From Micromussa lordhowensis (Eukaryota; Cnidaria; Anthozoa; Scleractinia; Lobophylliidae), in NCBI GenBank assembly GCA_964020085.1, contig OZ026603.1, positions 9,694,926-9,758,925 on the forward strand: 64,000 nt of DNA, in the 5' to 3' direction. Below the pieces are notes generated by a model, which saw nothing but the letters and a program-made list of their open reading frames with translations, did not search any database and was not told the DNA's origin. The translations under genes and the position numbers were made by a program. How positions within the stretch are numbered: the stretch's first letter is position 1; each line of letters opens with the position of its first letter. This document shows, piece by piece, positions 10,319-22,694 of this stretch.

Positions 10319-12561
10319 TACCACACATATTTTTATTGACCGTGACACTCTTTCGCTAATATTTTGTTTTCACTAAAAATCATCGACCATATCACATACC
10401 TGAGAGATGGAATAATCATCATTTGAAGAAGAAAACAATAAAGGTTATATGCAATAGAATGGTGGTCCTTTTTTGTTTTCGTCCTGTTAATCATTCATTA
10501 AGTTTATACTTAATCAGCATATATTTTTTATGATTTTTCACCGTTATTTTCCTACAATATTTCTAGTCTCTTGATAGGGAAGATAAATGCAAACCTCGAA
10601 CTTTAAACATTGCCCACTTTGTTGTAACTGCCTTTTTGTGACGGGGAGTGTATGAAACATCTATTCTCGTGTTTTGGTGTAATAACCAACTAACCCAATT
10701 CTGACCGAATTTTTTTGATCTTCTATTTTGTGGAAAATCCGCACTCCGGGGGCTCAAGGAATTGTTAATTATCTTTTTTTCCAACTAAAGCAAATGAGAA
10801 ACACCACTGTTTGTGATCACCTGCTATATACAATGTATGCTCATACTAACTGGATTGGTAAAGTGCGAAAGTGAGAAACAGAAAATTTATTTGCCATTAT
10901 TGTTCTCAAAAGAAACACATGGTCTAGGAAATAAAACTGCGCTAGGAATAAAATCAGGCTAACACTAAGCCTGAAGTTTTGGGAACAATCTCATGCAACT
11001 TTACCATTCATGGCATTTAATGATCGAATCAAAATCACGCACCTCATTAGGCACACAATTCATAAAGCTAACACTTATTTACATTGAAGTTTTGCGTCTA
11101 AAGTTGATCTATGCAAATTAAACAAAGCATCTGTAAAACACTAGTTACAAACCGTTTATCACGTATTATTAAAAATTGAATCATTGTATAAGGCAATTCA
11201 AAAGTGGCTTAGCCATTATAGTACATGAGCAATTATTCCATGCTCAACCAATATGGTAACCGTACGCGTAACGTTTGGGGGCGTTTTTATTTTATTTTAG
11301 TTTTCTATATTTTTGAGGTGTTTTTAGTAAAAAAATTATTCCACTCGCACTTGTTGGATATGATCATGAGAGGATTATAGCCAACTCAGCAATACACGCT
11401 TCCTTGGCTATCTAGTTTTTCATCCCCAACGGGTGCTTTTGGAACTATTGTTAAATACGTAACTGAAATCTACACGTGTTGGGCCAATAATTGGTAGAAA
11501 GCTAAAGCTGTTGGTAGCAGCAGCTGAATGTGTACATGACATGTATGCAGACTTTGAAGTTATTTCTGCAATGTGAAGATTTGATTTGTTTCTTGTATTG
11601 GCCGGCTATCAATTTCGGAATTATAGGATAGTAAGTCACGAGATAACGCGGACTGCGAACCATTAAGGCATTTAAATATGTCTAACACGGATAGTGTTTA
11701 CAGTTTACCTTCTACTTTCAGACAAGCCAATCAGAAAAGTTTCTAAACGAATCACAATCAAAAAAAGTTGAAGTACTCAAAGGATGCTAAAATTTTGTAT
11801 AAAAAGTATCTACATCACCAATATCAAATGCGTGCCCATATTATCAAATAAATCTAAGTTAGATTTTGCCGTCCACTCATTTCGTGTAATAAGCAAGTGA
11901 AATATTTCGATTAAACAGGGAGAACGATATCACTTTATACCAGTCTCCTTGGCTGGAAAGATATCATAGTGTCATTTTGACAATATTAAGTGTTGTTTTA
12001 GACTGGGAGCTGTTGAATAATCCCTCAGAGATATTTTGGTATGGCATTGCAGTAGGAACGGTTTGTACAACGAGAAAGTTATTTTGCTTTGCCACAGCAA
12101 CCGCGTTTTTAATATTTTCCCAATAACCGTATATAATGTTCTGCATTCGTTGGGATATCCCCCGGGCTCTATTTATTGTATATCATAAAAACGTAGCCTA
12201 TTTTAGAAGTATTTTTGTTGTTTGTTTTCTTTGGCTTCCTTGTTTGTGTTTTTCAAGAGAATATAGGCCACGCACCCTGAACCAATGGTTGCGAGCGTAA
12301 AGGACAAATTAGAAGTCAATTATGAATATCCATGTAAATGGTTTGAACGACATTTTTTAGACCAATCCCAAATTTGACCAACCCAAAAAATCTAAACATC
12401 ATTTCACAGAGAGTTTTGCATTTGCCCCTAGGAAGGCACTATAAAGCGCTCGGACTGTTAAAATGTCTGTCTTAATATCTTCATCCTATTCTTAACGTGG
12501 GTTATTAACAATGGAGACAGCTCTTGAGTATTCTAACATTTACGTTCAGAGAGTTTTTCAT
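10319..12561. other. Intergenic, 3' side of receptor 2
   Basis: No gene recognised. From about 12354 the sequence matches the 3' flank of the receptor pseudogene at about 24215-24346 (shared block TTTTTTAGACCAATCCCAAA), so the duplicated unit includes roughly 200 bp downstream of the stop codon. Confidence 0.5.
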
Positions 12562-13641
12562 TCAGTTCGACCTGTCATACGCCGTGTTCTTATATGCTAC
12601 CAGTTCTGGTAGAGTTTCATCTTGCTGTCGTGGCGCTATGGGTTTTCTTTTCAAGCAGGAAAGGATTTTGTCAAACGCAACATGTACAGGACACAGATTA
12701 GTTAAACTCTGACGAAACTTAGTGCTAAAAGCGAATAAAATTACAGGATTTGATGCTGTGCTAAGCAACGGAATCAGATAAAAAGAAAACCCTTCCATCA
12801 GCCTACATTTGTCCTTGGTAAAAAGGCCAGGAGAAAACATTTTTAGAACCAAATATGCGAAGAACAGGGAAGACCAGGTAAATAACATAACAACAATGGA
12901 CTTAAATATCTTCATGATGTTCTGGCTCTGCTGATTCCTTTTTCGTTGCGAGTCACTGCTTCTTGTTTTGCATTCTGGGTTTAGTCTTTCCCGCAAAACG
13001 CGCATGATACGAGAGTAGAGAACAATGATGGCAATAAAAGGCAAAACTTCGAACAAGACCAGGCCAGTCGTGTAAAAGATAATGAGAGCAAACCCATCCC
13101 ACACAAATTTGCAGACCATTTCTTGACCAACCTGTACTGTTTTGAAGTAGTAGAACATGGGGGTGCAATACGCCATTGAGATCACCCATGTTCCAAGCAT
13201 TAAAGCTGCCCTTAGTTTACCTGCGATGAATGTTGCTCTCAAGGGAAACACAGTAGCGACGAACCTGTCTGTAGCGATCAATACCAGGCTGAGAACAGAC
13301 ACTATGCCCGATACCATTCTAAAAAATATCGCCACTTTACATTCAAAAGACCCCAGAGAGCCTTGGAGTAGACTTCCATTGTATGTTATGGTCTCGTCAG
13401 TGAGGTACAGTGGCCAGGTAGTAACACAGGCCAGAAAATCAGAAACCGCCATGTTGATATAGTAGTAGTTTGTACTTGTTCTAAGGCTTGGAGTTTTGTA
13501 GACTGTACCAATCACCAGTATGTTTCCACTGAGAGCCACTAAGCTGATTATAGCCATGGCAGTCGTGTAGAAAATGGAAACAGCGTATCGGCAGATAGGT
13601 TGGTCATCGAAGCTGATGTTGGTGGAGTTATTCATGTTCAT
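12562..13641 (-). CDS. Class A (rhodopsin-family) GPCR, receptor 2
   Basis: Intact 359-residue seven-transmembrane receptor; ligand unknown. Two ATGs are possible (13641 and, two codons on, 13635); the second aligns with the paralogs' MNNST start. Landmarks counted from 13641: sequons NNST and NIS in the N-tail, N40 (GN, TM1), D68 (TM2), C101 and C177 (disulfide), D125-R126-F127, W152, P201, N298-P299 in NPVIL. TM6 reads VVMLFTWSSLFF, with no CWxP. A Cys-containing tail (SCLKRK) is followed by DETLPELV. A 3' splice site is plausible just upstream on the minus strand (TTTCTACAG|G at about 13671-13680, or CTAAACAG nearer the ATG). It is the closest relative of the truncated copy at 24.35-24.70 kb. 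Confidence 0.9.
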   Translation of the reverse strand: MNMNNSTNISFDDQPICRYAVSIFYTTAMAIISLVALSGNILVIGTVYKTPSLRTSTNYYYINMAVSDFLACVTTWPLYLTDETITYNGSLLQGSLGSFECKVAIFFRMVSGIVSVLSLVLIATDRFVATVFPLRATFIAGKLRAALMLGTWVISMAYCTPMFYYFKTVQVGQEMVCKFVWDGFALIIFYTTGLVLFEVLPFIAIIVLYSRIMRVLRERLNPECKTRSSDSQRKRNQQSQNIMKIFKSIVVMLFTWSSLFFAYLVLKMFSPGLFTKDKCRLMEGFSFYLIPLLSTASNPVILFAFSTKFRQSLTNLCPVHVAFDKILSCLKRKPIAPRQQDETLPELVAYKNTAYDRSN

Positions 13642-15059
13642 GATTTCTGTTTAGCTTTTCCAACGACTGATTACCTGTAGAAATATATGTACCAGTCAGT
13701 TAAGGCGATTCCACCTAAAAAGAAGGAGTATTAACAAATTTCTCAAACTTCATCCAGTAGGTCATCATGCTATGTATATCAGAAAAATGCAATAAAAAGT
13801 AGGTGCCACACCGCTCGTCTTTGCACAACACGGATGGCCTTTATAGCAATTTTGCGGACAACGAGGTTGTCATTGCTTAACCTTAGTTAGCAGGAAGGGG
13901 CACTAGAAATTCTGAGAAAAGCTCTTATTGGATTAATGTACTAGAGAAGTTAGACAAAATAGACCCTGAACATACATTTTAAACCATGTTAGTTAAACAG
14001 GAGTTACGATTATACTACAAACTACATCTCAAGAATTCTCTGTGTGCGCACATACCTAGCACTACCTAAAGACGTCATGTTCTTTACATACATCACAGTA
14101 TTTTTAAGAAGAATTTTAAACTTTCTTCAAATCGAGATACATATGATACATTATATATGTTTAAGAGAATTAGAAAACGAGCATTTGTTTCTGGGTCGAG
14201 CTTAATTTGAGAAAAATCTCCTAACGTTTTGTCAGAGTACGCGCACGGGTTCATGCGCGCGCGCTAATGACGCAAAAATTGCGCGCAGTAGTGATGCGCA
14301 ATAGAATACAGAGGAATCACCTTTAAAAATGGAATATAACAAGTAAGTGACAAAACTCCACATTGCAGTGGCTTATTTCCATGATAGGCCGGTGGCATAA
14401 CTCAAAATTTCAGGCAAATTATTCATACAAGCATGAAATTTGGCACGCTGATAAGTGTTAACAACGCGAGCAATTTCAGGTATAGCGGCCAAGCTGGACG
14501 TCCACTGGTTTCCATAGAAATCAAAATTTAATTAAATTCATGAAATTCCTCTGCTTACCCTAATTTATTAGCAGATACTTTCATTTCATTGGTTCCAACC
14601 TATTTATCAAGTTTGCATATGGCACGTTGCCGTTATTTACGTGTTACGATGGAAACGAAAAATTCAAATCCCACGTTTGTTGAAAATAAAAGAAAGCTCT
14701 GCGTCTTAAAATCATCACGTTGCCATCGTTTTCCGCAGAGGAAGCGAAAAAAGCACTGGTCGTCCTATGTCTTCGTCAGACACTAGCAATACTAACCTCT
14801 TTAACAACTCAGGTGATATTTTTCCCCTAGCTTAGATATTAGATTCAACTTGCATAACTCGTGAGAAACAGATATCGGACGCAGGACTGCATTGCATTGT
14901 ATAGCTCGATCGACAAATAACAATAAGAGGTGCTAAAAGTGATTTCACATATTATTGAAGCATTTTTCCGAATGGAGCTCTCCAAAAGAGTCTTTTGAAA
15001 TTAAATTGAGAACAAACCAAAAAAAAAAAAACAAAACAAAAAGGAAAACGAACTTTTGG
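13642..15059. other. 5' flank of receptor 2
   Basis: No gene recognised. It includes a GCGC-rich alternating purine/pyrimidine patch at 14238-14300. The segment 14700-15060 resembles 25380-25870 upstream of the pseudogene (shared TTGCATAACTC and CAAAAGNGTCTTTTG blocks), so the duplicated unit extends through it. Confidence 0.45.
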
Positions 15060-16862
15060 TCCTGTCGCCGAAATCTCCATTTTTAAGGGCAGTGGCTTTT
15101 CAAACTAAACCTTCTTGGTGCGCAGAAACATGACTCACAAAGCGAACTTACTAACGGAATATTTAGTGAATTTTACTATTTATTTTTAATTCATGGATCA
15201 ATAGCTGGGGATCATAAAAAAACTATCATCCTTTGCCCTTTTTGGGTCATGTGAATAAATTTATTTTGATGGCGAGAGAAGAACTTAGACGATTGTGACA
15301 TCGAGGAGAGGTCATCTTGTGTAAATGTGTTCAACGATTTAGGAAACCATTTTATATACATTATTCAACATAATTGTACTATACTATATTTTACCACTAA
15401 ATCATCTGCATTAGAGGTTGTCGATCTCATCGAATATATAGATAGTGATATCAAAAAGAAGTGAAAGAGAACTTTGGAAATATTTACTATAAACGTTCAA
15501 GAGTTCAAATCTTTTGTCAAAGTATTACTCTTTTCTCTTTTATTCAGTTTATAGCTGATGAGAATATTTCATCACCACATACACTTTGAGGTAAAACTGT
15601 TTGTCTTACTTACCCGCTTTCAAACCAAGGGCAAGGTTTTTTGGCCTGAAAAAATTATACCCTTCCGTTATGTTATTTTTTTCAGCCAATGTCATAAATT
15701 TTAATTTATGGTGCATGCAAAAACAATATAGCAGGACGAACTTACCTCCTAGGTTATGGATAAGTATTGCCAAACTTAGGTACTAGGTAGGTATTTATAA
15801 CAAACCCTGTAATGTTCCGAGTACGAACCAGTAAGTGGAATGAAGGTAATTCAGTACGTATGAAATCTTTGTAAACAGTATTGCGTGATCTTACCGTGTT
15901 GTAGTCTCCGGCCATGAACCCCTGCGGGCACAATTTCCTCCTGATAAATTATGGACTAATTGCGAAAAAAAATGAAATACATTATAAGTTAAAACAAACA
16001 ATATTAAGAAACACCCGCGAAAACAATGCAGTGTTTACGTAAGTACATAACAGCGGTATAGAAATCACCAACCTTATAAGTCGTAAACTAAACTAATGTT
16101 TATAATCAATCTTTGGCGTGTGTAAATTCGAAACAAGGACCTAATTGCAGGCTTCTAAGCACTCGGGATATTGATCAGGTAAACTTTTTACTTTGCCTAA
16201 TCAATATAATTAAAGTAGAGATATATTATGTAGGTCGCACTTTCTTTCAGTAAGTCATATTTTAAAAGTATGACTTATATAGCATCTAAAAGTATGGCTT
16301 ATATAGCATCGCACCCGTATCGCGGAGGTCACGTGTTCGACTCCCGTTGAAGCCCTGAGTTTTTTTTTCAGGCTTCTTCTTTCCAGTTGCTTAAATTGGA
16401 AAATATACTGCGATGATCATTCTTCACTTTCATCTACAACCGCAGTTCATATATGAATTATTTCGTATATATATTACATCAAGAAGGCATACTTTATTGC
16501 TTTACTCTTTCTCCTAAGTACAGTTTGCAATGAAATATATTTAGGTTCCGTGTTATTAAAAATATTTTCGTTGTGCCCTACCAAGGTGAAGAACATTAGA
16601 GTTAATTGCTCGAGAAAATAAATATTGGCTTTGTTGATTCTGGAAGACGTAATTATCTCCCATTTTCATGCCACGAATTGCGTGGAGAAAGATAATATAA
16701 TATATAATAATCTATGATATGCCATTTGCATTTGAAGACTCCCCACATTAGCCTCAGTTGAAAGCGAGTTCCACTACCGAGAATACGAAAATGGACGGGA
16801 TGAAAAATATTTTGAAATCCAGTTGCCCATGTGCCAGTACACTTGCCCAATAGAGGAATCCT
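15060..16862 (-). promoter_or_regulatory. Duplicated 5' cassette A
   Basis: Non-coding segment with paralogs at 17440-20000, 25870-28640, 33660-35800 and 38580-40870. Minus-strand donor-like sites include GCG|GTAAGT-type at about 15606-15616, AGGAG|GTAAGT at 15740-15750 and ACACG|GTAAGATC at 15889-15899. Equivalents exist in some other copies, so it may carry 5' non-coding exons of receptor 2. That role is inference. A SINE tail is inserted at about 16303-16480. Confidence 0.45.
16303..16480 (+). mobile_element. tRNA-derived SINE (coral type), 5'-truncated
   Basis: GCATCGCACCCGTATCGCGG followed by a B-box-like GTGTTCGACTC and the conserved body ...GAAGCCCTGAG, CAGGCTTCTT, and the tail CCGCAGTTCATATATGAA. 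The paralogous cassette at 27480 lacks this block, so it is an insertion. A degenerate tail of the same SINE lies at 35711-35790. Confidence 0.6.
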
Positions 16863-16863
16863 T

Positions 16864-17160
16864 GTTTACAATATTTGCCTCATTAGCATAAGCAATTCTG
16901 TTTTTGACAGAGTTACAAATAAATCAGTTCTGAATATTGAAAGGTCATAGTACGATTAACTGTGCCAGTGAATATGAGCCTGATGTATTGAACACTTTTT
17001 GTGCAACACGGGTTTAAAAACTCAAAATTTAACAAAGAATGTATGAGCTCATTAGCGCTTTTGCCACCCAGAAATTTTACAGTTTTTGAAAGACAATGTC
17101 TCCCTGAATATTACACCCAAAGAGCTAAAAATTTCACCATGTACTAAGTTTCACTAGCCC
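16864..17160. repeat. Dispersed repeat, inverted copy at 40.9-41.15 kb
   Basis: The block TTGTTTACAATATTTGCCT...TTTTTGTGCAACACG...GCGCTTTTGCCACCCAGAAATT matches 40890-41145 in inverted orientation with substitutions. It is probably a MITE; clear termini were not found. Confidence 0.5.
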
Positions 17161-17222
17161 TTTAGATGCCTGAAGTCAATTCATATCTAACATGTTGCCT
17201 TCTGTACGCAAAGCCGTATGCA

Positions 17223-17254
<32 letters not shown>

Positions 17255-17439
17255 TGAATCCGCCTATAGGCGCTCAATTTTCATGCCTTATGAACCACAT
17301 CAGTTACTAAGGCCTCAGTGGAACTTATTAAACGTGCGGGTAGACGTTTTATCTTCATCACGGCGTTTTCTTAAATGGTACTAGTTCTGGATTTACTCGA
17401 AACCTTTGCCGCAATGCACCCAGACAATTACTTCAATTT

Positions 17440-20005
17440 CACGACATTAAAACTATATCTCCGTAGTATGCAGGAACGTATATAACTCAAAAAGCGAACT
17501 AACGGAATATTAGGCATACAGGAATTTTACATATTGAATTTTAATTTCATGGCCGATGGATTAGCGGAAACACTGCGTTCATTTGACAACGAACGTAATA
17601 TAAACATTTCTCTCCGAATGGATTTATATTGATGGCAAGAGAAGAACTCGTACGATTGTGATTATGACAGGAGGTCATCTTGTGCAAACATATTTTGCCA
17701 CAGCCAGTTAGCAAACTATGACATTATGCAATGTATACTGAATTATACTAAAATATATTCTATGTACATGAGAAGTAGTTGATTTCTTCGAATAGACGGT
17801 AATATCTACACGAAGCGGAAAGAGAACATTATGGAACGTCCAAATTTTGACCTCATAAATAACCATAAGTTACAATATTTTAGCAGAGTATCATTCGTAT
17901 TATTTCAGTTTTCTTCGACCTAATAGGGTTTCTATATTTCAGTTTCTAACTAAATGAGAACATTTCTTCTCCACTTTGTATCGAAACTGTCCATTTTTCC
18001 TTACCTCGTTCAGACCAAGGGCTTTGCGTATGTGCTCGCAAAATCTTTCTCTTCATGTTTGATGTTTATTTAGCCACTGGACTGGAATGTAGGTTTCAAT
18101 TAAAGTACACGCAAACACAATATGGGAGAATCCACTTTGCTTAGTAGTATGCTTGTTGACACTGTAAAGAAATAAACAAATATTGCAAATAGAACATAAA
18201 CGATTTTAGGTATCGGTCCCAAATGGTAGTCGAGGAGGTCGAGGAGTTGAACTAGGCCACTAGGCTAGCCCTAGTCCACTTCTCAGCGCTGATATAATTT
18301 TCTGGCCAAAGTAAAAAAAAAAACCACATTGTTGCATGAACGTAGCCTGTTCTTGCCTCCTTGAAGCCCTGGAGGCTAAATTTCTCCTTAGATAAATTAG
18401 GGTGAACCTTTACTTGCTAGCAAAAATTTGAAATACATAAGTCAAAATAAACAATATTCTAAAACAAGCAGTATTTTTAAGTACATACCTAGGGCTTGGA
18501 AATTGCCAGCCTTAAGTTGCAAACAAACGATTGTGCGAAAACTGTGACGTGCGGAAAATAGAAAAAGGACTCAATTGTAGGCGTTTAAACACTCAGGATA
18601 TTGATCATGCAAAGTTTTGACTCTGCCTAATCAATAATGAAATAATTGATATGTTATAGAAATAAAACTAATGCCACACTTTTATTCAATAGGTCATTCT
18701 TTGAAGGTTTCTCGTACCTCTTCATTTTGCAATGCCTACTCCTTTTCCGTACTATATTTTCATATGATTTTTATTAAAAATATCTTCCCTGTGCCCCAAC
18801 AACAATGTAATTAGTTCTCATTTTAGGTCACGAAATGTATAGAGAAAAATCTTTTTATCTCAGAACCATAAAGTAGGAGAAAATGAAGCTGGGAGGATAT
18901 TACAAGGTGTACACAAATGAGAAGTGTAGTGAGGACATATTCCCTGAAAACAACAGCGAAACGTTCCCTAAAATTGTTGCAACACACGAGCGATTGACTG
19001 CTTTTAGAGTCTTTTCCTAGATTTTCCTATCTGAGAGCTACTTGTGATTTTGTCCCTGATAAGTGTCACTACGACATACATATCAGGGTCAACAAGAGTT
19101 TTTGCCGGGTTTGATAGTCAGTTGCGGTCTTCTACCGGCCAAAAAAACCTAATCGTTATGAATTATGACACCTTTCTAATTCTGGGCATGAATAATTAAC
19201 AAACAAACCTGGAGTGTTTTGCCTTTCTCAGAAATTAGTAGTCCGGTAGGGTGTAGGGCATGTTTAGTGTGGCTAATCTATAGCATTTTAGGCGTTAGTA
19301 ATTAAGGTATGCTCTGAAAGTTGTTACGATATCAAACAAGTATAATTTAATTGATTAAAAAGCACGAGACGAGGTCGAGCACTAATTGTAAACTACAATA
19401 TATATAACTATTGTTTTGTCGATGAGACAAAAAGTGTAGAAAGCGTTTCGATAAATTTGCTTAAATGCTGCTGTGGAAGAATTGCTATTCAAGTTTCTAG
19501 AACAAAAAAGTGTAGTGAAGGTGCAAGTAGTTCAGCCTTTAGTGCCAATGATGAATTAACTACTACTCATCTTGATTCTCAAATGAAATTTCCATCAGTG
19601 ATAAAATGAAACAACTGCGAATCTACCTGTTCTCACTTGCCAGGTCATGCCAAAAGAAGTTGAACCAGTGACACCAGCTGATTGTAATGAAGTTTTAGAC
19701 CCAAACCAGGTCATACAGTATAGCCGGTGAATAGACCATCATTGTATAGGGAAGATGTTTGTTATTTAAATTATCAAAGCGTTAAACAAAAGAGCTCTTT
19801 GTTTCACCAGCCAATCGTTCTCTGGTTGGCATATTAATAACAATAGGTGACGTCACTGATATCTTTGCTATTCTCGGTATGAACGAATCTTTTGCTGACG
19901 TCATTATTAGTTTACATTTTTCCTCTTTAACATTCGAGTTTGCGAAGAAAAGGCATCACGATGGACACGAAACGACTACAAAGTTTTAGTTTTAGCCTGA
20001 ACATT
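17440..20005 (-). promoter_or_regulatory. Duplicated 5' cassette D (orphan) with CRE sites
   Basis: Paralogous to the cassette upstream of receptor 5 (38580-40870) and, more distantly, to cassettes A, B and C. A donor-like site on the minus strand (GAACGAG|GTAA) lies at about 18001-18010, and another (AACAG|GTAGA) at about 19622-19632 is also conserved at 40605. Two perfect CRE octamers TGACGTCA lie at 19849-19856 and 19897-19904; the second is conserved at 40773. No receptor lies between this cassette and cassette A, so it is either an extra upstream part of receptor 2's promoter region or an orphan whose receptor was lost. Confidence 0.45.
19849..19904. promoter_or_regulatory. Pair of CRE octamers
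   Basis: Two perfect TGACGTCA palindromes 40 bp apart (19849-19856, 19897-19904) are seen directly. They are the recognition site for CREB/ATF bZIP proteins. The second is conserved at 40773-40780 in the paralogous cassette. Confidence 0.45.
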
Positions 20006-20658
20006 CTTTGAAACTTGAATGGCCATACCTCCTTTAATATTTAAGATTTCAACAAACGGTTTTCAGTTCTCAACTATTTTTTTTCCACACTTCAAGCACA
20101 AAAACCACAAAGCAAAAATATTGGAAAATTAATCTGACATCATCTGCTGTAAATTTTGTTCTGAAAAACGTTGGACTTCTGTCCACCTTTTACTTTCCAA
20201 GTCTGGTGAAGTTATGCTATAAGTTTGAAGGGGCTTAAGGACGGTGCCTTCTAAATACAAAGGTTTTTGCGCCAGATAAAGACCACGCAGAACCATGATC
20301 TTTGCAAGGGCTATTGCAGTCCACAAAGAAAAATGGGGACACCACGCGTTTTTTCGAGATATTTAGCTTTGGAGCTCAACAAAAATGTTGACATCAGCAT
20401 TCTTCTGAAAAAGAAGAAAAGGATATTTCTTCACAAATTTCCTTAGAATTGGGTTTACACACAGAAAAGCAAACAAACACATTTATAAAGATCTTAAAAC
20501 TACTTGGTAAAAAGTAAGATAAAAACCAATTCTGGTATGGTTTTAATAACAAAATCGTTCCAACAGCGCTTTTAGCGTCTCTGATAACCTGACCTCAGCT
20601 AAAATACAGTCTTTTCCTCACAACCAGAACTAATTCAACTAAATTATTCAATTATAAA
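20006..20658. other. Intergenic, nothing recognised
   Basis: AT-rich sequence between cassette D and the foldback element. No gene, repeat or RNA motif could be supported. Confidence 0.4.
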
Positions 20659-20802
20659 CAATTATTGCATGAGGTTTTTGTGATATCCAGAATAATCAAG
20701 GTCGTGGTAAGAGTTATCAGCCGAAGCCGAAGGCTGAGGCTGCTAACCCTTACCGAGACCTTGATTATTCTGGATATCACAAAAATCGAATCTAATAATT
20801 GT
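20659..20802. mobile_element. Foldback (palindromic MITE)
   Basis: Arms containing TTTTTGTGATATCCAGAATA pair with TATTCTGGATATCACAAAAA across the 144-bp element, with a central GCCGAAGCCGAAGGC hairpin. It is non-coding. Confidence 0.75.
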
Positions 20803-20922
20803 TTTATTATACATCGAACGAACGCAAAAACTTGGAAGTCATGTTTCTGCTTCTTCACTGACGGCAAACAACACGAATCGCGCGAAGTTGACATGATTAC
20901 CCTTCGAAATCATGCATTGCGC

Positions 20923-20986
20923 GCGCAACCTACAGATTATTCACTAATCTGTAGGTACAGATTAGTGAATAATCTGTAGGTTGCGC
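20923..20986. repeat. 64-bp near-perfect palindrome
   Basis: GCGCAACCTACAGATTATTC... is mirrored by ...GAATAATCTGTAGGTTGCGC around a short GTAC centre. Confidence 0.85.
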
Positions 20987-21488
20987 TGTTCCCCAGAATT
21001 AACAGTAGGCTTTTAGCCAATGAGAAGACAGATGGTAACTACAATGTATAATAATTCAACTAATCATGTGTTGAATAGGCTTGCCACTTTCATTTCACAT
21101 CGTAAAATGTAGAGGTAAACACGCGTTTGTTCAAGTTATCCATCCTTTTTGAAAACTGTTACGGCCCCCGTTACATTTTTTCCTGTCACCTCCCCAGTAA
21201 GTAAAACATTTGCGTCTCTCGCAACTTGTTTTGCGCGCGCACTACGCCATCTGCCGGTTACGTGTTTACCTTTGGATTTCTGCATGATTTTGGACAGATA
21301 ACAGATAGTTTTTCAGCTGGAAGCCGTTAACAGTTAATGGTTAGCGATACACAGGTTTTCTGGTATTCCTGGTTTTAGTACAGGTTCATTAAATATAGAT
21401 TACTTCATGGTTGGTGAGTGCGTACGATTCTTCACAAGAAGTGGATAAAAATCGTACAAGCGAACCAACCATGAAGGTATTTGTTTAT

Positions 21489-22430
21489 TTATAAGTACTG
21501 AGATTTCTTTCAGACAATAACGACAATTAACAGCGACAATGAAATGAGTTTTATTTACTCTTCGCTCCGTTTAAAAATTCAACATCTTTTCAACATTTCT
21601 AGACAATGGAATGAGTTTTACTCACTCGAAAGCGTAAAAACCTCAACATTTTCTTTTCAAAATTTGAGCAAGAAATTTTAAAGCTGGTGATATATAACAA
21701 CATATTCATAACATAGCCGTTTTTACTCGTCACTGTCCTCTGGATTCAGGATTTCGTGTACCGAGGAGGCCTCTTTCGTACAGCGTATTCCATTCATCAC
21801 TAGTTAAGGCTATCGAGGCGTTTGACCTGTTTCCTTTTCCTTTTTTCTTTAACTCTTTCTTTTTGGACAGGAGGAGTTTTTCTTGTTTTCTCAAATACGA
21901 GGTCATTCATGATACTGGCAGAGTAGCTATTTTTTTTTAGATGTGGTTCAAAACTTGCCAATAGACTTCGGAGCGAACAAGGCTCATAGTCTTGCCCATC
22001 TTTGGTTCAGACTGAAATGATAAACTCGCAGATGGATTCGTTTAACTCCAGTGCTGGAATTTCTTCAACTTTTCTAAGTTCATTCCTGGTAACTGAAAAA
22101 GTTTGCAAAAGTTTTACATCTCGTTGTGTTTTTTGTAATGTGGCTTTATTTCCTTGTTCTACAGTAAAATTGTCAACTGAACCGACGTCCACAACCCTGT
22201 CCGATATCGTCGAAATAAAAAGGCGGCTTGCCAGTTTTCCCGCCAAGGATGACGTGGCTTGGCGTACGATCACTTTTCACTAGTGACAAACATGGTTTGT
22301 CCAATCAGACGCTGCGAACGATGATTTTTCACTAGTGAAATTTCATCGTTCGGGTCGCTGATTGGCTGCGACTAAACACAGAACGATCTTTTCATCACTG
22401 TCATCCCTGTGGATAAATCTCAGTACTTAA
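21489..22430. mobile_element. Element with short inverted termini carrying a recombinase fragment
   Basis: AAGTACTGAGATTT at about 21494-21507 and its complement AAATCTCAGTACTT at about 22416-22429 bound a ~0.9-kb segment holding the YR-gene fragment. A second inverted motif, TTTTCACTAGTGA, recurs near 22267 and 22326. Whether the termini belong to one element is uncertain; Crypton elements themselves lack inverted repeats. Confidence 0.35.
21725..22273 (-). pseudogene. KIAA1958/Crypton-like tyrosine recombinase, N-terminal fragment
   Basis: Minus-strand fragment resembling the N-terminal region of coral KIAA1958-like proteins, which derive from Crypton-type tyrosine recombinases. Landmarks are VEEIPALELNESICEFIISV, then KDGQDYEPCSLRSLLASFEP, SIMNDLVFEKTR and LTSDEWNTLYERGLLGT. 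The first stretch is open from 22273 to the TGA near 22007. The later motifs follow past stops or shifts, and a stop appears after RNPESRGQ near 21733. The catalytic C-terminal half is absent here, but a fragment of that half from the same broad family lies at 43.9-44.4 kb. Not functional as it stands. Confidence 0.6.
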
Positions 22431-22661
22431 AATAAAATTGATTCGGTCACAGTACGAAATTACTTTTATTTTAGTAGGTAGCCTAGTTGATTACGTCATT
22501 GCCAACACTAGCGCGCACATGCTGTGTAAACCTTGCGTGATGCACAGAACTTGTGGGCACTAACCATAGCAGGCACCGTCCTTAAATCACCAGTGTGTCT
22601 CGGTGGGGATACTACATCCTCTAAAAGCATTGAGAAAAACACCTCAAACGGGGCAGAGAGA

Positions 22662-22694
22662 GTTTGTTTGTTTGTTTGTTTGTTCGTTTGCTTG
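22662..22694. repeat. (TTTG)n microsatellite
   Basis: About eight tetranucleotide units, the last ones interrupted by C. Confidence 0.9.

Noticed and set aside
14238..14300. CpG-rich promoter or Z-DNA island
   Set aside because: Short alternating GCGC patch with no neighbouring start site; insufficient support.
15551..15575. GCTGATGAGAATATTTC as a hammerhead core
   Set aside because: No stem II or GAAA follows; it is a conserved cassette motif only.
20665..20979. 104-codon open frame
   Set aside because: Lies across the foldback element; open on both strands because the sequence is palindromic.
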